Below the pieces are notes generated by a model. That model worked only from the letters and a program-made list of their open reading frames with translations. It did no database searches and was not told where the DNA came from. The translations under genes and the position numbers were made by a program. This document shows positions 54,551-63,961 of a stretch of DNA of 64,000 nt, in pieces (within the stretch, counting starts at the first letter, position 1; each line of letters opens with the position of its first letter). Origin of the DNA: SbD1 sp049300095 (lineage in GTDB: Bacteria > Desulfobacterota > Syntrophobacteria > Syntrophobacterales > Syntrophobacteraceae); contig JBAQYM010000131.1 in assembly GCA_049300095.1 (NCBI GenBank), positions 5,220 to 69,219 of the forward strand, given 5' to 3'.

Positions 54551-55447
54551 ATGTCAAATAGTTACGGCAAAAGGGTGCGTCTTCTTGTCGTGCTTCTTGC
54601 ACTGGGGGGATTCGTTTTCGGCAAACCCGCCATGCAGCTCTTTCTTAGCGGGTCCGAACTCTATTCGCATATTCCGGTCGTCTATTGCATCATTGGATAT
54701 CTACTGTACAAGGACAGAGAATCCATATTCGTCGATCCGCATTCCTCGCCGGCACTGGGTATTCTCATGCTGATCGCGAGTGGAAGCATTTATGCGTATG
54801 GAATCGCAAATCAATCGCATCTCGGTCAAAATGATTTTTTTTCCCTCACATTCCTTGCCGCCGCGTTCTACCTTGTCGGAATTGCACTGAGCATTCTCGG
54901 GACGGCGGCGTGTCGGAAAGCCTCCTTCTCGATTTGTTTACTCCTGTTTACGATCCCGATTCCCGATTTCCTGTTGACGAAAGTGATCCTCTATTTGCAG
55001 ACCCTTTCAACTGCCTCTACCGTTTGGGTGATGGATTTGCTGCGCGTCTACCCCATCAGGGAAGGTTTTGTTCTGAGACTTCCGGAAATCAGCATCGAGG
55101 TGGCTGAGCAGTGCAGCGGTATCAGGTCGAGTCTTGCCCTGGTGCTGGTCAGCCTTCTCTACGGCCATTTCTTTCTTCGAACGTATGCCGGGAAGGTGCT
55201 TCTCGTGATCTTCAGCCTGCTCATTGCGCCGTTCAAAAACGGGCTCAGAATCACCACCCTCACACTGCTCTATATTCACTGGGATAAAAGGATCATGAGC
55301 GGGAGCCTCCATACGAGCGGCGGCATCCCGTTTTTCCTTCTCGCCCTGGTCATGCTTTCCCTCGCCATGCTGCTGCTGGCCAAGATGGAACGGCTCGCCT
55401 TCAGGCATTTTAACCCGGACCACGATCAGGCTACCATCCAATCTTAA
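54551..55447 (+). CDS. Exosortase
   Basis: 298 residues, about eight membrane helices. The transpeptidase-like triad is visible: Cys in IEVAEQCSGIRSS (about residue 187), Arg in KNGLRITTL (about 236), and His in LHTSGGIPFF (about 256). It cleaves and transfers PEP-CTERM proteins at the membrane; three substrates are in this window. The EpsI part (DUF3485) usually fused or adjacent in the A subtype is not present, and the GGIPFF signature suggests a subtype other than classical EpsH. Subtype not assigned. Confidence 0.88.
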   Translation: MSNSYGKRVRLLVVLLALGGFVFGKPAMQLFLSGSELYSHIPVVYCIIGYLLYKDRESIFVDPHSSPALGILMLIASGSIYAYGIANQSHLGQNDFFSLTFLAAAFYLVGIALSILGTAACRKASFSICLLLFTIPIPDFLLTKVILYLQTLSTASTVWVMDLLRVYPIREGFVLRLPEISIEVAEQCSGIRSSLALVLVSLLYGHFFLRTYAGKVLLVIFSLLIAPFKNGLRITTLTLLYIHWDKRIMSGSLHTSGGIPFFLLALVMLSLAMLLLAKMERLAFRHFNPDHDQATIQS

Positions 55448-55688
55448 TCCCGGATCTTAGCAAATCCCGCAAGCGCTCAGGGGATAGCGGCGGGCTGTAG
55501 TTGCGTTCCGGCCGGCGCCGCGCTATCCGGGCCTCACAAAATGCCGCGCTATCATGATAGACCGGCAGACCCGCGGGAGGGCAAGGGTTTTATCTTGCCC
55601 GCCTACATCTACCGTCGCACTCTTCAATGCTTGGACGCCGCCGCGTGTCATTACAGCCGGGGACCTTTACGCAATACTCCACTTTCGC

Positions 55689-55852
55689 CGTCCCGGCGGA
55701 CCCCTGATTAGGTCCGGGGCAGGCGCCGGGACCCGGGAAGGGATGAAAAACCTCTTATGACACTTCATTGGGTCAATGAAGTTCCATGCTCGTTCAAACC
55801 CTGTCCGAGGACTGGGCGGCTCCGCTGGATTCCGGCTGCCGCCGGAATCGCG
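55689..55852. repeat. Compound palindromic element, second copy
   Basis: Opposite orientation to 59322-59465, with GGATGAAAAACCTCTTATG, an inner ACTTCATTGG/CCAATGAAGT-type hairpin, GTTCAAACCCTGTCCGAGGA and GCTGGATTCCGGC. The left arm is diverged. The rest of 55448-55931 shows no gene. Confidence 0.8.
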
Positions 55853-55931
55853 TTGGGCTGGTTATACACAGGTCTCAGCCCATGACCGCAAGGAGGTGTA
55901 AAGTACTCAAACATCCCTGGACTGATCGGAC

Positions 55932-55973
55932 AAAAAACGGGGTATGAAGCTCAGGCTTCACACCCCGTTTTTT
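55932..55973. terminator. Bidirectional terminator
   Basis: AAAACGGGGT-A-TGAAGC pairs with GCTTCA-C-ACCCCGTTTT around a 4-base loop and has A and T runs on both sides. It ends the leftward PEP-CTERM gene at 56003 and can stop rightward reading from the exosortase. Confidence 0.85.
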
Positions 55974-56002
55974 GTATTTTAGGGCTAAATCAGGTGGAGG
56001 GA

Positions 56003-56671
56003 TTATTTCCCCTTGCGTGCTCTGATGAGCCCAACGCTCGCCAATCCAAAGCCGAGGAGAAGAAGGATGCTGGGTTCCGGGACCGAGGCGTTAAGGGACA
56101 TCGTTGGGTTGGTCGAACCGGCTCCGTAAAAGGTTAGCGTGGTAGTCGCCCAAATTTGGGTCATGTTGGGAGTCTCCCCAAACAACTGACCGGTACTCCA
56201 ATTTGTACTTCCGGGCCTCGTGTCGAAGGTGAGGGGGCCGCCGAAAACGGTTCCCGGAAGGGTATTGAATGCACCGGACGCTGTTCCGCTGACCAGACCC
56301 CCTGTGCCTTGGGTCCCACTGCTGGAAATGTTGCCGTTTGAAAAGCCCAGATTCGCCGTCTCGGTGAATGAAATGGTCAAATTATTGCTCGGCCCCGCGC
56401 CGTTCCACGCAACCGATCCGGACCAGTTCATCGTGAGATTACCGCCGACAAGGCTATAGTTGGCCGAAAAGCCGCTGAGCGTATAATTGCCCACCGTTCC
56501 GAAGGCGCTGATTTGCCCCGCGTTGGGGTTGAAATCACCCGCGCTGCCATCGGCTACAGAGAACGTACTGAATCCGTCCGAAATGATGAGGGTCGGAGTG
56601 GCTTGGGCCGCCGCCGTAATGCTCAACGGCAGAATGATTATCAGGGCCAATAAAAGAAGTCTTGCTTTCAT
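56003..56671 (-). CDS. PEP-CTERM sorting domain protein 3
   Basis: 222 residues. Signal peptide MKARLLLLALIIILPLSI (cut near AQA), a Ser/Gly/Asn/Thr-rich beta domain, and sorting tail VPEPSILLLLGFGLASVGLI with basic RARKGK. It is not close to the other two. Start chosen at 56671 for the ribosome site GGAGGAG. A consensus sigma54 promoter lies 78 bases upstream, and PrsK is encoded next to it. Confidence 0.9.
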   Translation of the reverse strand: MKARLLLLALIIILPLSITAAAQATPTLIISDGFSTFSVADGSAGDFNPNAGQISAFGTVGNYTLSGFSANYSLVGGNLTMNWSGSVAWNGAGPSNNLTISFTETANLGFSNGNISSSGTQGTGGLVSGTASGAFNTLPGTVFGGPLTFDTRPGSTNWSTGQLFGETPNMTQIWATTTLTFYGAGSTNPTMSLNASVPEPSILLLLGFGLASVGLIRARKGK

Positions 56672-56748
56672 CGATTTTCTCCTCCGAATATTTGAAAACT
56701 GCCATGTCCTGGTCAAATTGAACCGCCTGTGGGCTTGCCATCCTCTTT

Positions 56749-56764
56749 TGCAAGTGGGGTGCCA
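56749..56764 (-). promoter_or_regulatory. Consensus sigma54 promoter of PEP-CTERM gene 3
   Basis: The minus strand reads TGGCACCCCACTTGCA, a perfect TGGCAC-N5-TTGCA site with GG and GC 10 bases apart. Expected start near 56738, leader of about 67 bases. No gene is seen in the remaining 56765-57080, which would hold any enhancer sites. Confidence 0.88.
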
Positions 56765-57080
56765 CAAGGGGAAGTGTGGTCGGGTGTAAAGATAAGTTGC
56801 CGAGTTTATAGGTAAAAGTAATGGGCATACCACTAGGCCGTGATACTTCCCGCAAGTGCGGACCTGTTGCGGAATGTAAACTATTTAGACGCATTAACGG
56901 CCAGGAAGTCCGCGTTAGTGCGCAGTGGATTGGAAATATAAGTAAATACGATATCTTATCTGAACCGAGGGTGGCGCGCGCAATCTGTAAAGTATCCGGA
57001 CACTATTTTCATGTCCGTGCATGTGCGGAGGGTGGATATCGCTGAGCGGTCCCGACGGGAGAAACAAGCGGTGCGGTAGG

Positions 57081-59189
57081 TCAGGCCTGATCGGATGTTA
57101 TGGGCAGCAATACCCGGAAGGTGCTTCCGGAGCCTTCCCGGCTGATGACTTCGATTCTGCCCCCGTGGGCTTCGACTATCATCTTGCATTGGTATAGTCC
57201 GATGCCCGATCCGGAATCTTTTGTGGTCATGAAGGGGCGGAAGAGATTTCTCCGGATAAATTCCCGGGACATTCCACAACCGCGGTCGGTCACCGAAAAG
57301 ACCAGGTTGGCCCCGTCCCGGCAGGTTTCAACCCGGATGAGGCCCTGGCCGTCGGTCGATTCGTTCGCGTTGAGGATAAGGTTGAGCACTACCTTCTGGA
57401 TCTGGTCGGGATCGAGGCCGGCCATGGGAAGGGGATTGAGCTCTGTTGCGACCTCGCAGGTCAGGTTGAGACTCGACAGGGTGGAGGAGACGATTGCGTT
57501 CAGGTCACATTCGCATCGTTGCAACTCGAACTTCTGGTTGAGCAGCGAGAGTTGGCCGCACATGTTCTGTATCTTTTCCCGGCTGTTCGAAATGACCTTG
57601 AGTGCGTCTTTACGAAACTCGGGATTATCATAATGGACGGGAAGATTCTGGAGGGTCAGGGACAGGGTGGAGGCAATATTCTTGAGGTCATGGACGAAAA
57701 AGGCCGACAGGGTCTGAAAGGCCTGCATTTCTTTCGCCTGCCCCAGGCTCTCGAAAAGCTTGTGGTTCAAGATCAATACGGCGGCCTGGTCGGCAAAGAT
57801 CTTCATGAGATCGAAATCTTCAACCGAAAACGGCTGCCCGGTCCGGTCGTTCAAGGTCAGCATCCCGACGAACTCTCCCCCCGCGTTCAGGGGAGCGCAG
57901 TACCGGATTTGGGCCTCCTCCATGGTCCCTGCGGAAATCTCGGATAGGGAGTCCCACTCCGAATTTAAGTCGAACGCTTCCTGCCGGGACCGCATTCTAT
58001 CCATAAGCGGCGCCAATGCGCGCTCCATTTCGGAAAGTCCCGTCTGATTGAGTGAAAGGGCGGTCGAGCCGGTCAAGACCGGTTGCTTGAGGTCCTCGTC
58101 GATAAGCCAGATACTGGCGGCCGACGCCAGATAAGTCTCCGAGACGATCTTGGCGACGGCGGCGCACAGTTGCCTGGTATCGGTAAATGATGCGGTCTTC
58201 TGGCTGAACTGGGTCCATAACTTTCGGTAGTCGTAATAGGGCCGTCGAAAGTGACGGTGGACAAATTGCCTTATCAGATACCGCATGTGCACCGAGAGGA
58301 GCAGGGCGACGACTCCGAGCAGGACGATAAAAATAATGAAAGCATTCTGGAAGATTATTTCGCTTACGCCAAAGTGAATCGCCACTTTGGCAATTATCCC
58401 CACCATCAGCAGATACACCCCGATCACCAAGATGGTGAACGAGCTGTACAGCAGCTCCTGGGAAACAAAAATGTTTACATTGCGAAGCCTGCTGCGAACG
58501 GCGGCAACGATTATCAGGGCGTTTGCGGCAACCAGTATGGAGTTGTTGATAGTCAAGAGATGCGTGTTGAGGTTCGAGAACAGCAAGACCTGGGTGCAGG
58601 TATATATGCGCGTGGCAAAGAGGGCGCCCACCCCGAGGACGGAAAACTTTATCTGCCACCTTATGGCGCCGTAAGAGGTGCGAAGGGTCTTCTCGAGGTT
58701 GGCGAGAATGAGGGCCGATGAAAGCAGGAAAAGGATGTGGAGGCTGTATCCCGACCAGCCGAGCGGGAATATCCAGTCGTCGGGCACGTATATGACCATG
58801 GACTCGACAAAAAGGATGTCCCGGGCGGCAAAGACCAGTAGAAGGGGGGCCGCGAGAAAGGCGAGGATCGCCCACCTCCATCCTTTCAAAAACTCCCTGT
58901 AATTCAGGCGGGCATAGCTGAAGCTGAAAAGAAGCCAGCTTGCGGGAACAAATGCCGCCGCCGTCAGGCCCCATTGCTGCCATGCCAGGGCATCCGACGG
59001 CAAAACGGCTTCCCGGCAGAACAGGTTAAAGAGCGTTTCGGCCGCGAGGGCCACCATCCCGATGCCGAAGAAACGATAGGGAAACGACCGGAATTCCCGC
59101 AAAAAAAAGGCAAAAAAAGCCGTCCCGGCACATAGGCATATGCCGGCAACGGCGAGCACTCGATTGATATTGGCGATCTCGAAATACAT
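57081..59189 (-). CDS. prsK: PEP-CTERM system histidine kinase PrsK
   Basis: 702 residues. N-terminal membrane part with about eight helices (1-310), GAF domain (about 335-495; YLASAASIWLIDEDL, IRYCAPLNAGG), then the kinase core: SAFFVHDLKNIASTL (phospho-His), NLILNANEST, VTDRGCGM and SGSGIGLYQCKM. This is the PrsK family, whose partner PrsR is a sigma54 enhancer-binding regulator that controls PEP-CTERM genes. No PrsR gene lies in the window. A regulatory link to the sigma54 site at 56749 is inferred. Confidence 0.88.
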   Translation of the reverse strand: MYFEIANINRVLAVAGICLCAGTAFFAFFLREFRSFPYRFFGIGMVALAAETLFNLFCREAVLPSDALAWQQWGLTAAAFVPASWLLFSFSYARLNYREFLKGWRWAILAFLAAPLLLVFAARDILFVESMVIYVPDDWIFPLGWSGYSLHILFLLSSALILANLEKTLRTSYGAIRWQIKFSVLGVGALFATRIYTCTQVLLFSNLNTHLLTINNSILVAANALIIVAAVRSRLRNVNIFVSQELLYSSFTILVIGVYLLMVGIIAKVAIHFGVSEIIFQNAFIIFIVLLGVVALLLSVHMRYLIRQFVHRHFRRPYYDYRKLWTQFSQKTASFTDTRQLCAAVAKIVSETYLASAASIWLIDEDLKQPVLTGSTALSLNQTGLSEMERALAPLMDRMRSRQEAFDLNSEWDSLSEISAGTMEEAQIRYCAPLNAGGEFVGMLTLNDRTGQPFSVEDFDLMKIFADQAAVLILNHKLFESLGQAKEMQAFQTLSAFFVHDLKNIASTLSLTLQNLPVHYDNPEFRKDALKVISNSREKIQNMCGQLSLLNQKFELQRCECDLNAIVSSTLSSLNLTCEVATELNPLPMAGLDPDQIQKVVLNLILNANESTDGQGLIRVETCRDGANLVFSVTDRGCGMSREFIRRNLFRPFMTTKDSGSGIGLYQCKMIVEAHGGRIEVISREGSGSTFRVLLPITSDQA

Positions 59190-59321
59190 TCAGTGCCGTT
59201 ACCCGGATTTCCACACATGATGCCGAAAGCGTTGCGACAGCCCCGGCAAATCTGATTTCCCCACCCGCATCCGAAACGGGCGACCGGCGTTTTCCCCGAG
59301 ACCTTCGCATGACTATCCCAA

Positions 59322-59465
59322 CGTCATTCCGGCGGAAGCCGGAATCCAGCGGAGCCGCCCAGTCCTCGGACAGGGTTTGAACGAGCATGGAACTTCATTG
59401 ATCCAATGAAGTTCCATAAGAGGTTTTTCAACGCTTCCTGGGTCCCGGCTTCCGCCGGGACGACG
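59322..59465. repeat. Compound palindromic element, third copy
   Basis: CGTCATTCCGGCGGAAGCCG at the left and a complement of CGTCCCGGCGGAAGCCGGGA at the right, with the inner hairpin GGAACTTCAT...ATGAAGTTCC. Same family as 35360 and 55689. It fills the gap between prsK and prsT; no gene seen in 59190-59552. Confidence 0.82.
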
Positions 59466-59552
59466 AGATTTGAGTATTATGCAAAGGTCTCTCTTCCTTG
59501 ACCGGCTTCGAATGATAGTTTCCGGATGGCCACGAGTTATTATGGCCACGAG

Positions 59553-62537
59553 TTATTTCTGTAATTCGATCAAGATCTTTTGTGCTTCCGGTGCGCCCCG
59601 GAAGTCCGGCTTGATCTCGAGGGCTCGAGTCAGGGCCTTCTTGGCCTCCTCCATGTTGCCCAGTTGGTACTGCGTCATTCCCAGGTGGAATTGGACCTCG
59701 GCATTTTCCGGAATTTTCGCCGCGCTCTCCTGGAGATAGGTCAGCGCCCAGTCGAAGTTGCCGTTCTTATAGAGCGCCCATCCGAGCGTGTCGGCGATAT
59801 TGGGATCGTTAGGCGCCCCATCCTTGGCCGTCCGCGCCAGTTTGACGGCCTTTTCGGCATCGCCCGTGTACTCGCAGTATATATATGCAAGATTGTTAGC
59901 CGCCGCGGCAAAACCCGGATTTATCGAAAGAACCGCCTCGTATGCCTCCCGTGCCTTTGGAATGTTGTTTCGTTGTTCATGGAATACGCCCGCCAGCATG
60001 AGAGTCGCAATATTCTTGGGGTCCCGCTTCGTCGCCTCTTCCAATTTCAACGCCGCCTGGTCGTATCGTTTCGAGGCATTGTAGACCTGGATCAGTTCCA
60101 GGTAGTAGAAGACGACACCGGGATCGAGTTCTATGGCTTTCAAGTACGCCTTCTCGGCCTGGTCGTATTCACCGCGCATCAAATGGACCTTGCCCAGGAG
60201 TTGGTAGAATCCCGACGGCTGGGAGAGTTCAAGCTGTTTTGTGACGCGTCTTAGGGCCTGATCTCTATTATTGTTCCTAAGGTCGATGAAAACCAGTTGC
60301 GTGAGCGCGGGGACGGATTCCGGGAGCATTTTGAGAGCGTCCTCGAAGTATCCGGCCGCCTCCTCGTGTTTGCCCTGGGCGGTCAGGGCAAGGCCCAGCA
60401 TGTGTTTGGCGTTGGGGTCCAGCGGGGCGCTTTTGAGGTAATTGCGTAAGACGCCTTCCGCTTTCGCGGGATCTTTTCCGCCAATGTACGCCGACCCGAG
60501 GAGCAGGTATATAGCGGGTTCCTTGCGTCCCTTATCGAGCACATACTCCAGGTTGGTTATGGCCTGCTCGAAGGCCCCGGCGGCAAGGTCGAGTTCGGCG
60601 AGCCGGATTCTGGGATCGAGGAAACCGGGCTCGAGCCTGAGCACTTCGTTAAACGAGGCCTTTGCGCGTGCGGCATTGCCCATCTGCAGCATCACTATGC
60701 CCGTAAGGTAGTGGGCGAAGTAAGAGCGGGGATTGATTACCAGGGCCTGTTCGAGATCCTGTGAAGCCTCCGTCGACTTGTTTTGGGCGAGGTTCACCTG
60801 TGCCCTCAAAAGCAGGGCATCCAGGTAGGATGGGTTACTCTTTAAAACCGTGCCAAGCAGCCTTGTCGCTTCCGCGTGATCACGTTCCTCGAAAGCCATT
60901 TTCGCGAGGGAAAAAGAGGCCGGGAAAAAATCGGGCGATTTGGCGAGGATATCCGTGAGTATCTTCTTTGCTTCCGCCTTCTTGTTGTTGCCGTAGTAGA
61001 ATTCGGCCAACAGCACCTGCGCCCCCGAGGCCCCGGAAGAACTTTCGGCGGCTTTTCTGAGTTCCGCTTCCGCTTGTTTGGGGTCTTTTCTCGTCATGAG
61101 CAACTGCCCCATCAGGGCGTGGGCATCGACGGAGTCGGGCTCTTTGGCCAGCACGCGCTTGAGGTGTTGCTCCGCCTTCTCGATTTCGTTGCTCTTGAGA
61201 TAGAGCGATGCCAGCGCCAGATTGAATCGGGAGTTCTCTCGAAAGTGGAACTCGACCCCTTCCATGCGCTTCACCGCGGCGGTAATCTCGGCGGGACTTC
61301 TGGCAGCTTCCGACAGGAAGACAAAGACTTCCATATTGCCGGTGTCCTTCGCCGACAATTCGAGCAACAGTTCGTATGCCGGCCGATAAAGACCGCTCCG
61401 GACATAGACTTCCGAGAGGCGAAACGCCGCATCCGTAAGGTTTGGATCCATCTCGACCGCGCTTTTTAGAGATGTCCTGGCGTTAACGAGGTCCCCTTTG
61501 CCCATGTACGCCAAACCGAGCAGGAATTTCGGGAACGGCAGTTCCGGATTGGCCCGCGTAATCTCGACGAGGAGCTTTTCGGCTTCGACAGGCTCATTTC
61601 GGGCAAGCAGCAACTGGCCGCGAGTGATTTGTGCGTCCAGGTTCGAGGGATCTTTTTGAAGAATCAGATCGAGATATTTTGCGCACCCATCCAGATTCTG
61701 TTCCCCCAGGGCGATTCGGGCCATCCGGTGAAGCGCGGGCACATAGTTCGGGTTCCGCTCCAATGCGCTTGTCAGAACTTGCCTGGCTTGGTCGGGGTTG
61801 CGCATGAAAAGGTGAAAATCGGCAAGCCTCATGTGCACGGGGGTGACTCCCGGAACCAGGTCGGCAGCCGCCCGGTACTCCTGTTCGGCGGCCCGGTAAT
61901 CTTTCCTGATGGCAGCCAGGTCACCCAAACCCAGATGGGCCTCAACGAAGTTGGAATCCCCGCTGAGGGCCTCGAGGAAAGAATTCTCCGCGTTGCGGAA
62001 TTCGCCTTTTTTAAGATATAGCTGGCCAAGGGCAAGGTTGTATTTGGGAAGATTCGCGGGACTGGGCTGCAATTCCTTGAAACGGGCAATCGCGTCCGCA
62101 ACATCGGCGGGCGTTCTCGCCACATCGGCCAGTAAACCCCATGCTTCCGCGTTCTGAGGGTCCTTTTCGAGGATGAACTCAACTTCCGCGCGGCTCTCTT
62201 TCAACCTGTCGGCCGCAAGCTGGAGCCTGGCTATCTGCAATCTTACCTCGATATCCTCGGGATCGACTCCCCTGGCTCGCAGCAGGAAAGACAGGCTCTT
62301 ACCCAACTCACCGGTGAGCAATGAGATCGAGGCCAGTTTCTTGTAGGCATTCTTGTTGTTTGGGTCAATTTTGAGGACATTCCCGTACTCGGTTGCGGCT
62401 TCCTTATATTGTTTCTGTTCCAAAAACTTGTCGCCGTTTTCAAAGTGGCGCGCCTTCTTGGTCTCGGGCGACGCGCCGCACGCGGCCAGAAAAAGGAGAA
62501 GGCAGATTATCAAAGTATCGCGCATGGCAGTTCTCAT
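59553..62537 (-). CDS. prsT: PEP-CTERM system TPR lipoprotein PrsT
   Basis: 994 residues. Lipobox LFLAACG (about residue 20) followed by more than twenty TPR repeats over the whole length (for example YGNVLKIDPNNKNAYKKLAS, LKRVLAKEPDSVDAHALMGQ, YLKAIELDPGVVFYYLELIQ). It is periplasmic and attached to the membrane; TPR arrays in polysaccharide systems bind assembly proteins. Start at 62537 uses GGAG 8 bases upstream; a later ATG exists at 62525. Placement beside prsK is typical of the system. Confidence 0.88.
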   Translation of the reverse strand: MRTAMRDTLIICLLLFLAACGASPETKKARHFENGDKFLEQKQYKEAATEYGNVLKIDPNNKNAYKKLASISLLTGELGKSLSFLLRARGVDPEDIEVRLQIARLQLAADRLKESRAEVEFILEKDPQNAEAWGLLADVARTPADVADAIARFKELQPSPANLPKYNLALGQLYLKKGEFRNAENSFLEALSGDSNFVEAHLGLGDLAAIRKDYRAAEQEYRAAADLVPGVTPVHMRLADFHLFMRNPDQARQVLTSALERNPNYVPALHRMARIALGEQNLDGCAKYLDLILQKDPSNLDAQITRGQLLLARNEPVEAEKLLVEITRANPELPFPKFLLGLAYMGKGDLVNARTSLKSAVEMDPNLTDAAFRLSEVYVRSGLYRPAYELLLELSAKDTGNMEVFVFLSEAARSPAEITAAVKRMEGVEFHFRENSRFNLALASLYLKSNEIEKAEQHLKRVLAKEPDSVDAHALMGQLLMTRKDPKQAEAELRKAAESSSGASGAQVLLAEFYYGNNKKAEAKKILTDILAKSPDFFPASFSLAKMAFEERDHAEATRLLGTVLKSNPSYLDALLLRAQVNLAQNKSTEASQDLEQALVINPRSYFAHYLTGIVMLQMGNAARAKASFNEVLRLEPGFLDPRIRLAELDLAAGAFEQAITNLEYVLDKGRKEPAIYLLLGSAYIGGKDPAKAEGVLRNYLKSAPLDPNAKHMLGLALTAQGKHEEAAGYFEDALKMLPESVPALTQLVFIDLRNNNRDQALRRVTKQLELSQPSGFYQLLGKVHLMRGEYDQAEKAYLKAIELDPGVVFYYLELIQVYNASKRYDQAALKLEEATKRDPKNIATLMLAGVFHEQRNNIPKAREAYEAVLSINPGFAAAANNLAYIYCEYTGDAEKAVKLARTAKDGAPNDPNIADTLGWALYKNGNFDWALTYLQESAAKIPENAEVQFHLGMTQYQLGNMEEAKKALTRALEIKPDFRGAPEAQKILIELQK

Positions 62538-62610
62538 CAATTTTGCTCCGCCTCAAATAAAGAATAAATTCAGTACATGAATATTTATATTACTCCGCGC
62601 GGACGATTTG

Positions 62611-63486
62611 TCAGTCCAGCAAGCTGATCACATATTGTCCATACCCGTTTTTCATCAACGGCTCGGCGAGTTTGCGCAACTGCTCCCTGCCGATATAGCC
62701 CATGCGGTAGGCGATTTCCTCGACACAGGCTATCTTGAGTCCCTGGCGCTTCTCGATGGTCTCGACAAAGGTGGAGGCTTCCAGCAAAGAGTCGTGAGTT
62801 CCCGTGTCGAGCCAGGCGAACCCGCGCCCGAGCAACTCGACCCGGAGCTCACCCCATTTCAGGTAGGTAGTGATGAGGTCCGCGATTTCCAACTCGCCGC
62901 GGGCGGAAGGTTTCAGACCCGATGCTATTTCGGAGGCGCGATTGTCAAAAAAGTAAAGCCCTGGAACGGCATAGTTCGATTTGGGGCGGGCGGGTTTTTC
63001 CTCGATGCCGAGGACCTTGCCCGATTCATCGAAGTCGACGACGCCGTAGCGTTCGGGGTCCTTAACGTAGTAGCCGAATACCAGCCCGCCCGATTCCAAT
63101 TGGGCGGCTCGGTCCAGAATGCTTTGGAACCCGTGACCGTAAAAGATATTATCGCCCAGGATCAGGCACACCCTGTCGTTCCCGATAAATTCTTTCCCAA
63201 GGATGAAGGCATGTGCAAGACCCGCGGGGTACTCCTGCTCGATATAGGAAAACCGCATGCCCCACTGGCTGCCGTCTTCGAGCAGGACCTTGAACTTGGG
63301 GAGGTCCTGGGGGGTCGAGATAACGAGAACATCCCTTATCCCCGCCAGCATCAGGACCGAGAGCGGGTAATAAATCATCGGTTTGTCATAAACCGGCAGG
63401 AGCTGTTTGCTGATAGCTTTGGTTATCGGGTAGAGACGAGTACCCGAACCGCCGGCCAGGATTATCCCTTTCCAGTTAGTCCGCAC
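62611..63486 (-). CDS. rfbA: Glucose-1-phosphate thymidylyltransferase
   Basis: About 291 residues. Makes dTDP-glucose from dTTP and glucose-1-phosphate, feeding RfbB. Signature GIILAGGSGTRLYPITKAIS, KPMIYYPLSVLMLAGIRDVL, ILGDNIFYG, EEKPARPKSNYAV and FAWLDTGTHDSL. The GTG at 63486 is chosen because of its AGGAAGG ribosome site and the normal family length; an ATG at 63504 lacks one. It lies apart from the other dTDP-sugar genes. Nothing else is between it and prsT except 73 bases. Confidence 0.92.
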   Translation of the reverse strand: MRTNWKGIILAGGSGTRLYPITKAISKQLLPVYDKPMIYYPLSVLMLAGIRDVLVISTPQDLPKFKVLLEDGSQWGMRFSYIEQEYPAGLAHAFILGKEFIGNDRVCLILGDNIFYGHGFQSILDRAAQLESGGLVFGYYVKDPERYGVVDFDESGKVLGIEEKPARPKSNYAVPGLYFFDNRASEIASGLKPSARGELEIADLITTYLKWGELRVELLGRGFAWLDTGTHDSLLEASTFVETIEKRQGLKIACVEEIAYRMGYIGREQLRKLAEPLMKNGYGQYVISLLD

Positions 63487-63916
63487 TTCCGTCCTTCCTG
63501 TCATTATGGCTGCGGGATAGAATTTTTGGTCCATGTTTAGATATATCGGTTCATATTTACATCGAAATAAGGCGGAAACACAACGAATATTCAACCGCCA
63601 AGGCAACGCCGGCGCGGTACCCGGTCACGAAAGTCCATGCGCTGAACGTCTATAAGCTTCATATGCATCCAAATGCCCCCGCCTTAAGAAAGTGCCGTCC
63701 TGTTTGCCGGGGAGTAAGGGGCCTTGATCGGACGGCAGGCCGGAAATGGAGTCCCCACGCGCAGCCTGCCTTAAATGAACGGTATTGCGCTTAAGAATCA
63801 TGAACCGGGGGACTTTTGTTCGCTCCCGGTGATGAAGAAGTTTTCAACTGTGTCTGACCTGCCGGGGCCGTAACAAAGGAAGCGCAACGTAATAACTTTT
63901 ACATTTCATGAGTTCG
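63487..63916. other. Intergenic region upstream of rfbA, nothing recognised
   Basis: AT-rich near 63530-63590, where the rfbA promoter must lie. No gene or repeat seen. Confidence 0.45.
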
Positions 63917-63944
63917 TTCGTAGTTCGTAGTTCGTAGTTCGTAG
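63917..63944. repeat. Four tandem TTCGTAG units
   Basis: Perfect 7-bp repeats in a row, typical of slippage-prone intergenic tracts. Non-coding. Confidence 0.85.
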
Positions 63945-63961
63945 GATGGGTGGAGCGCCCC

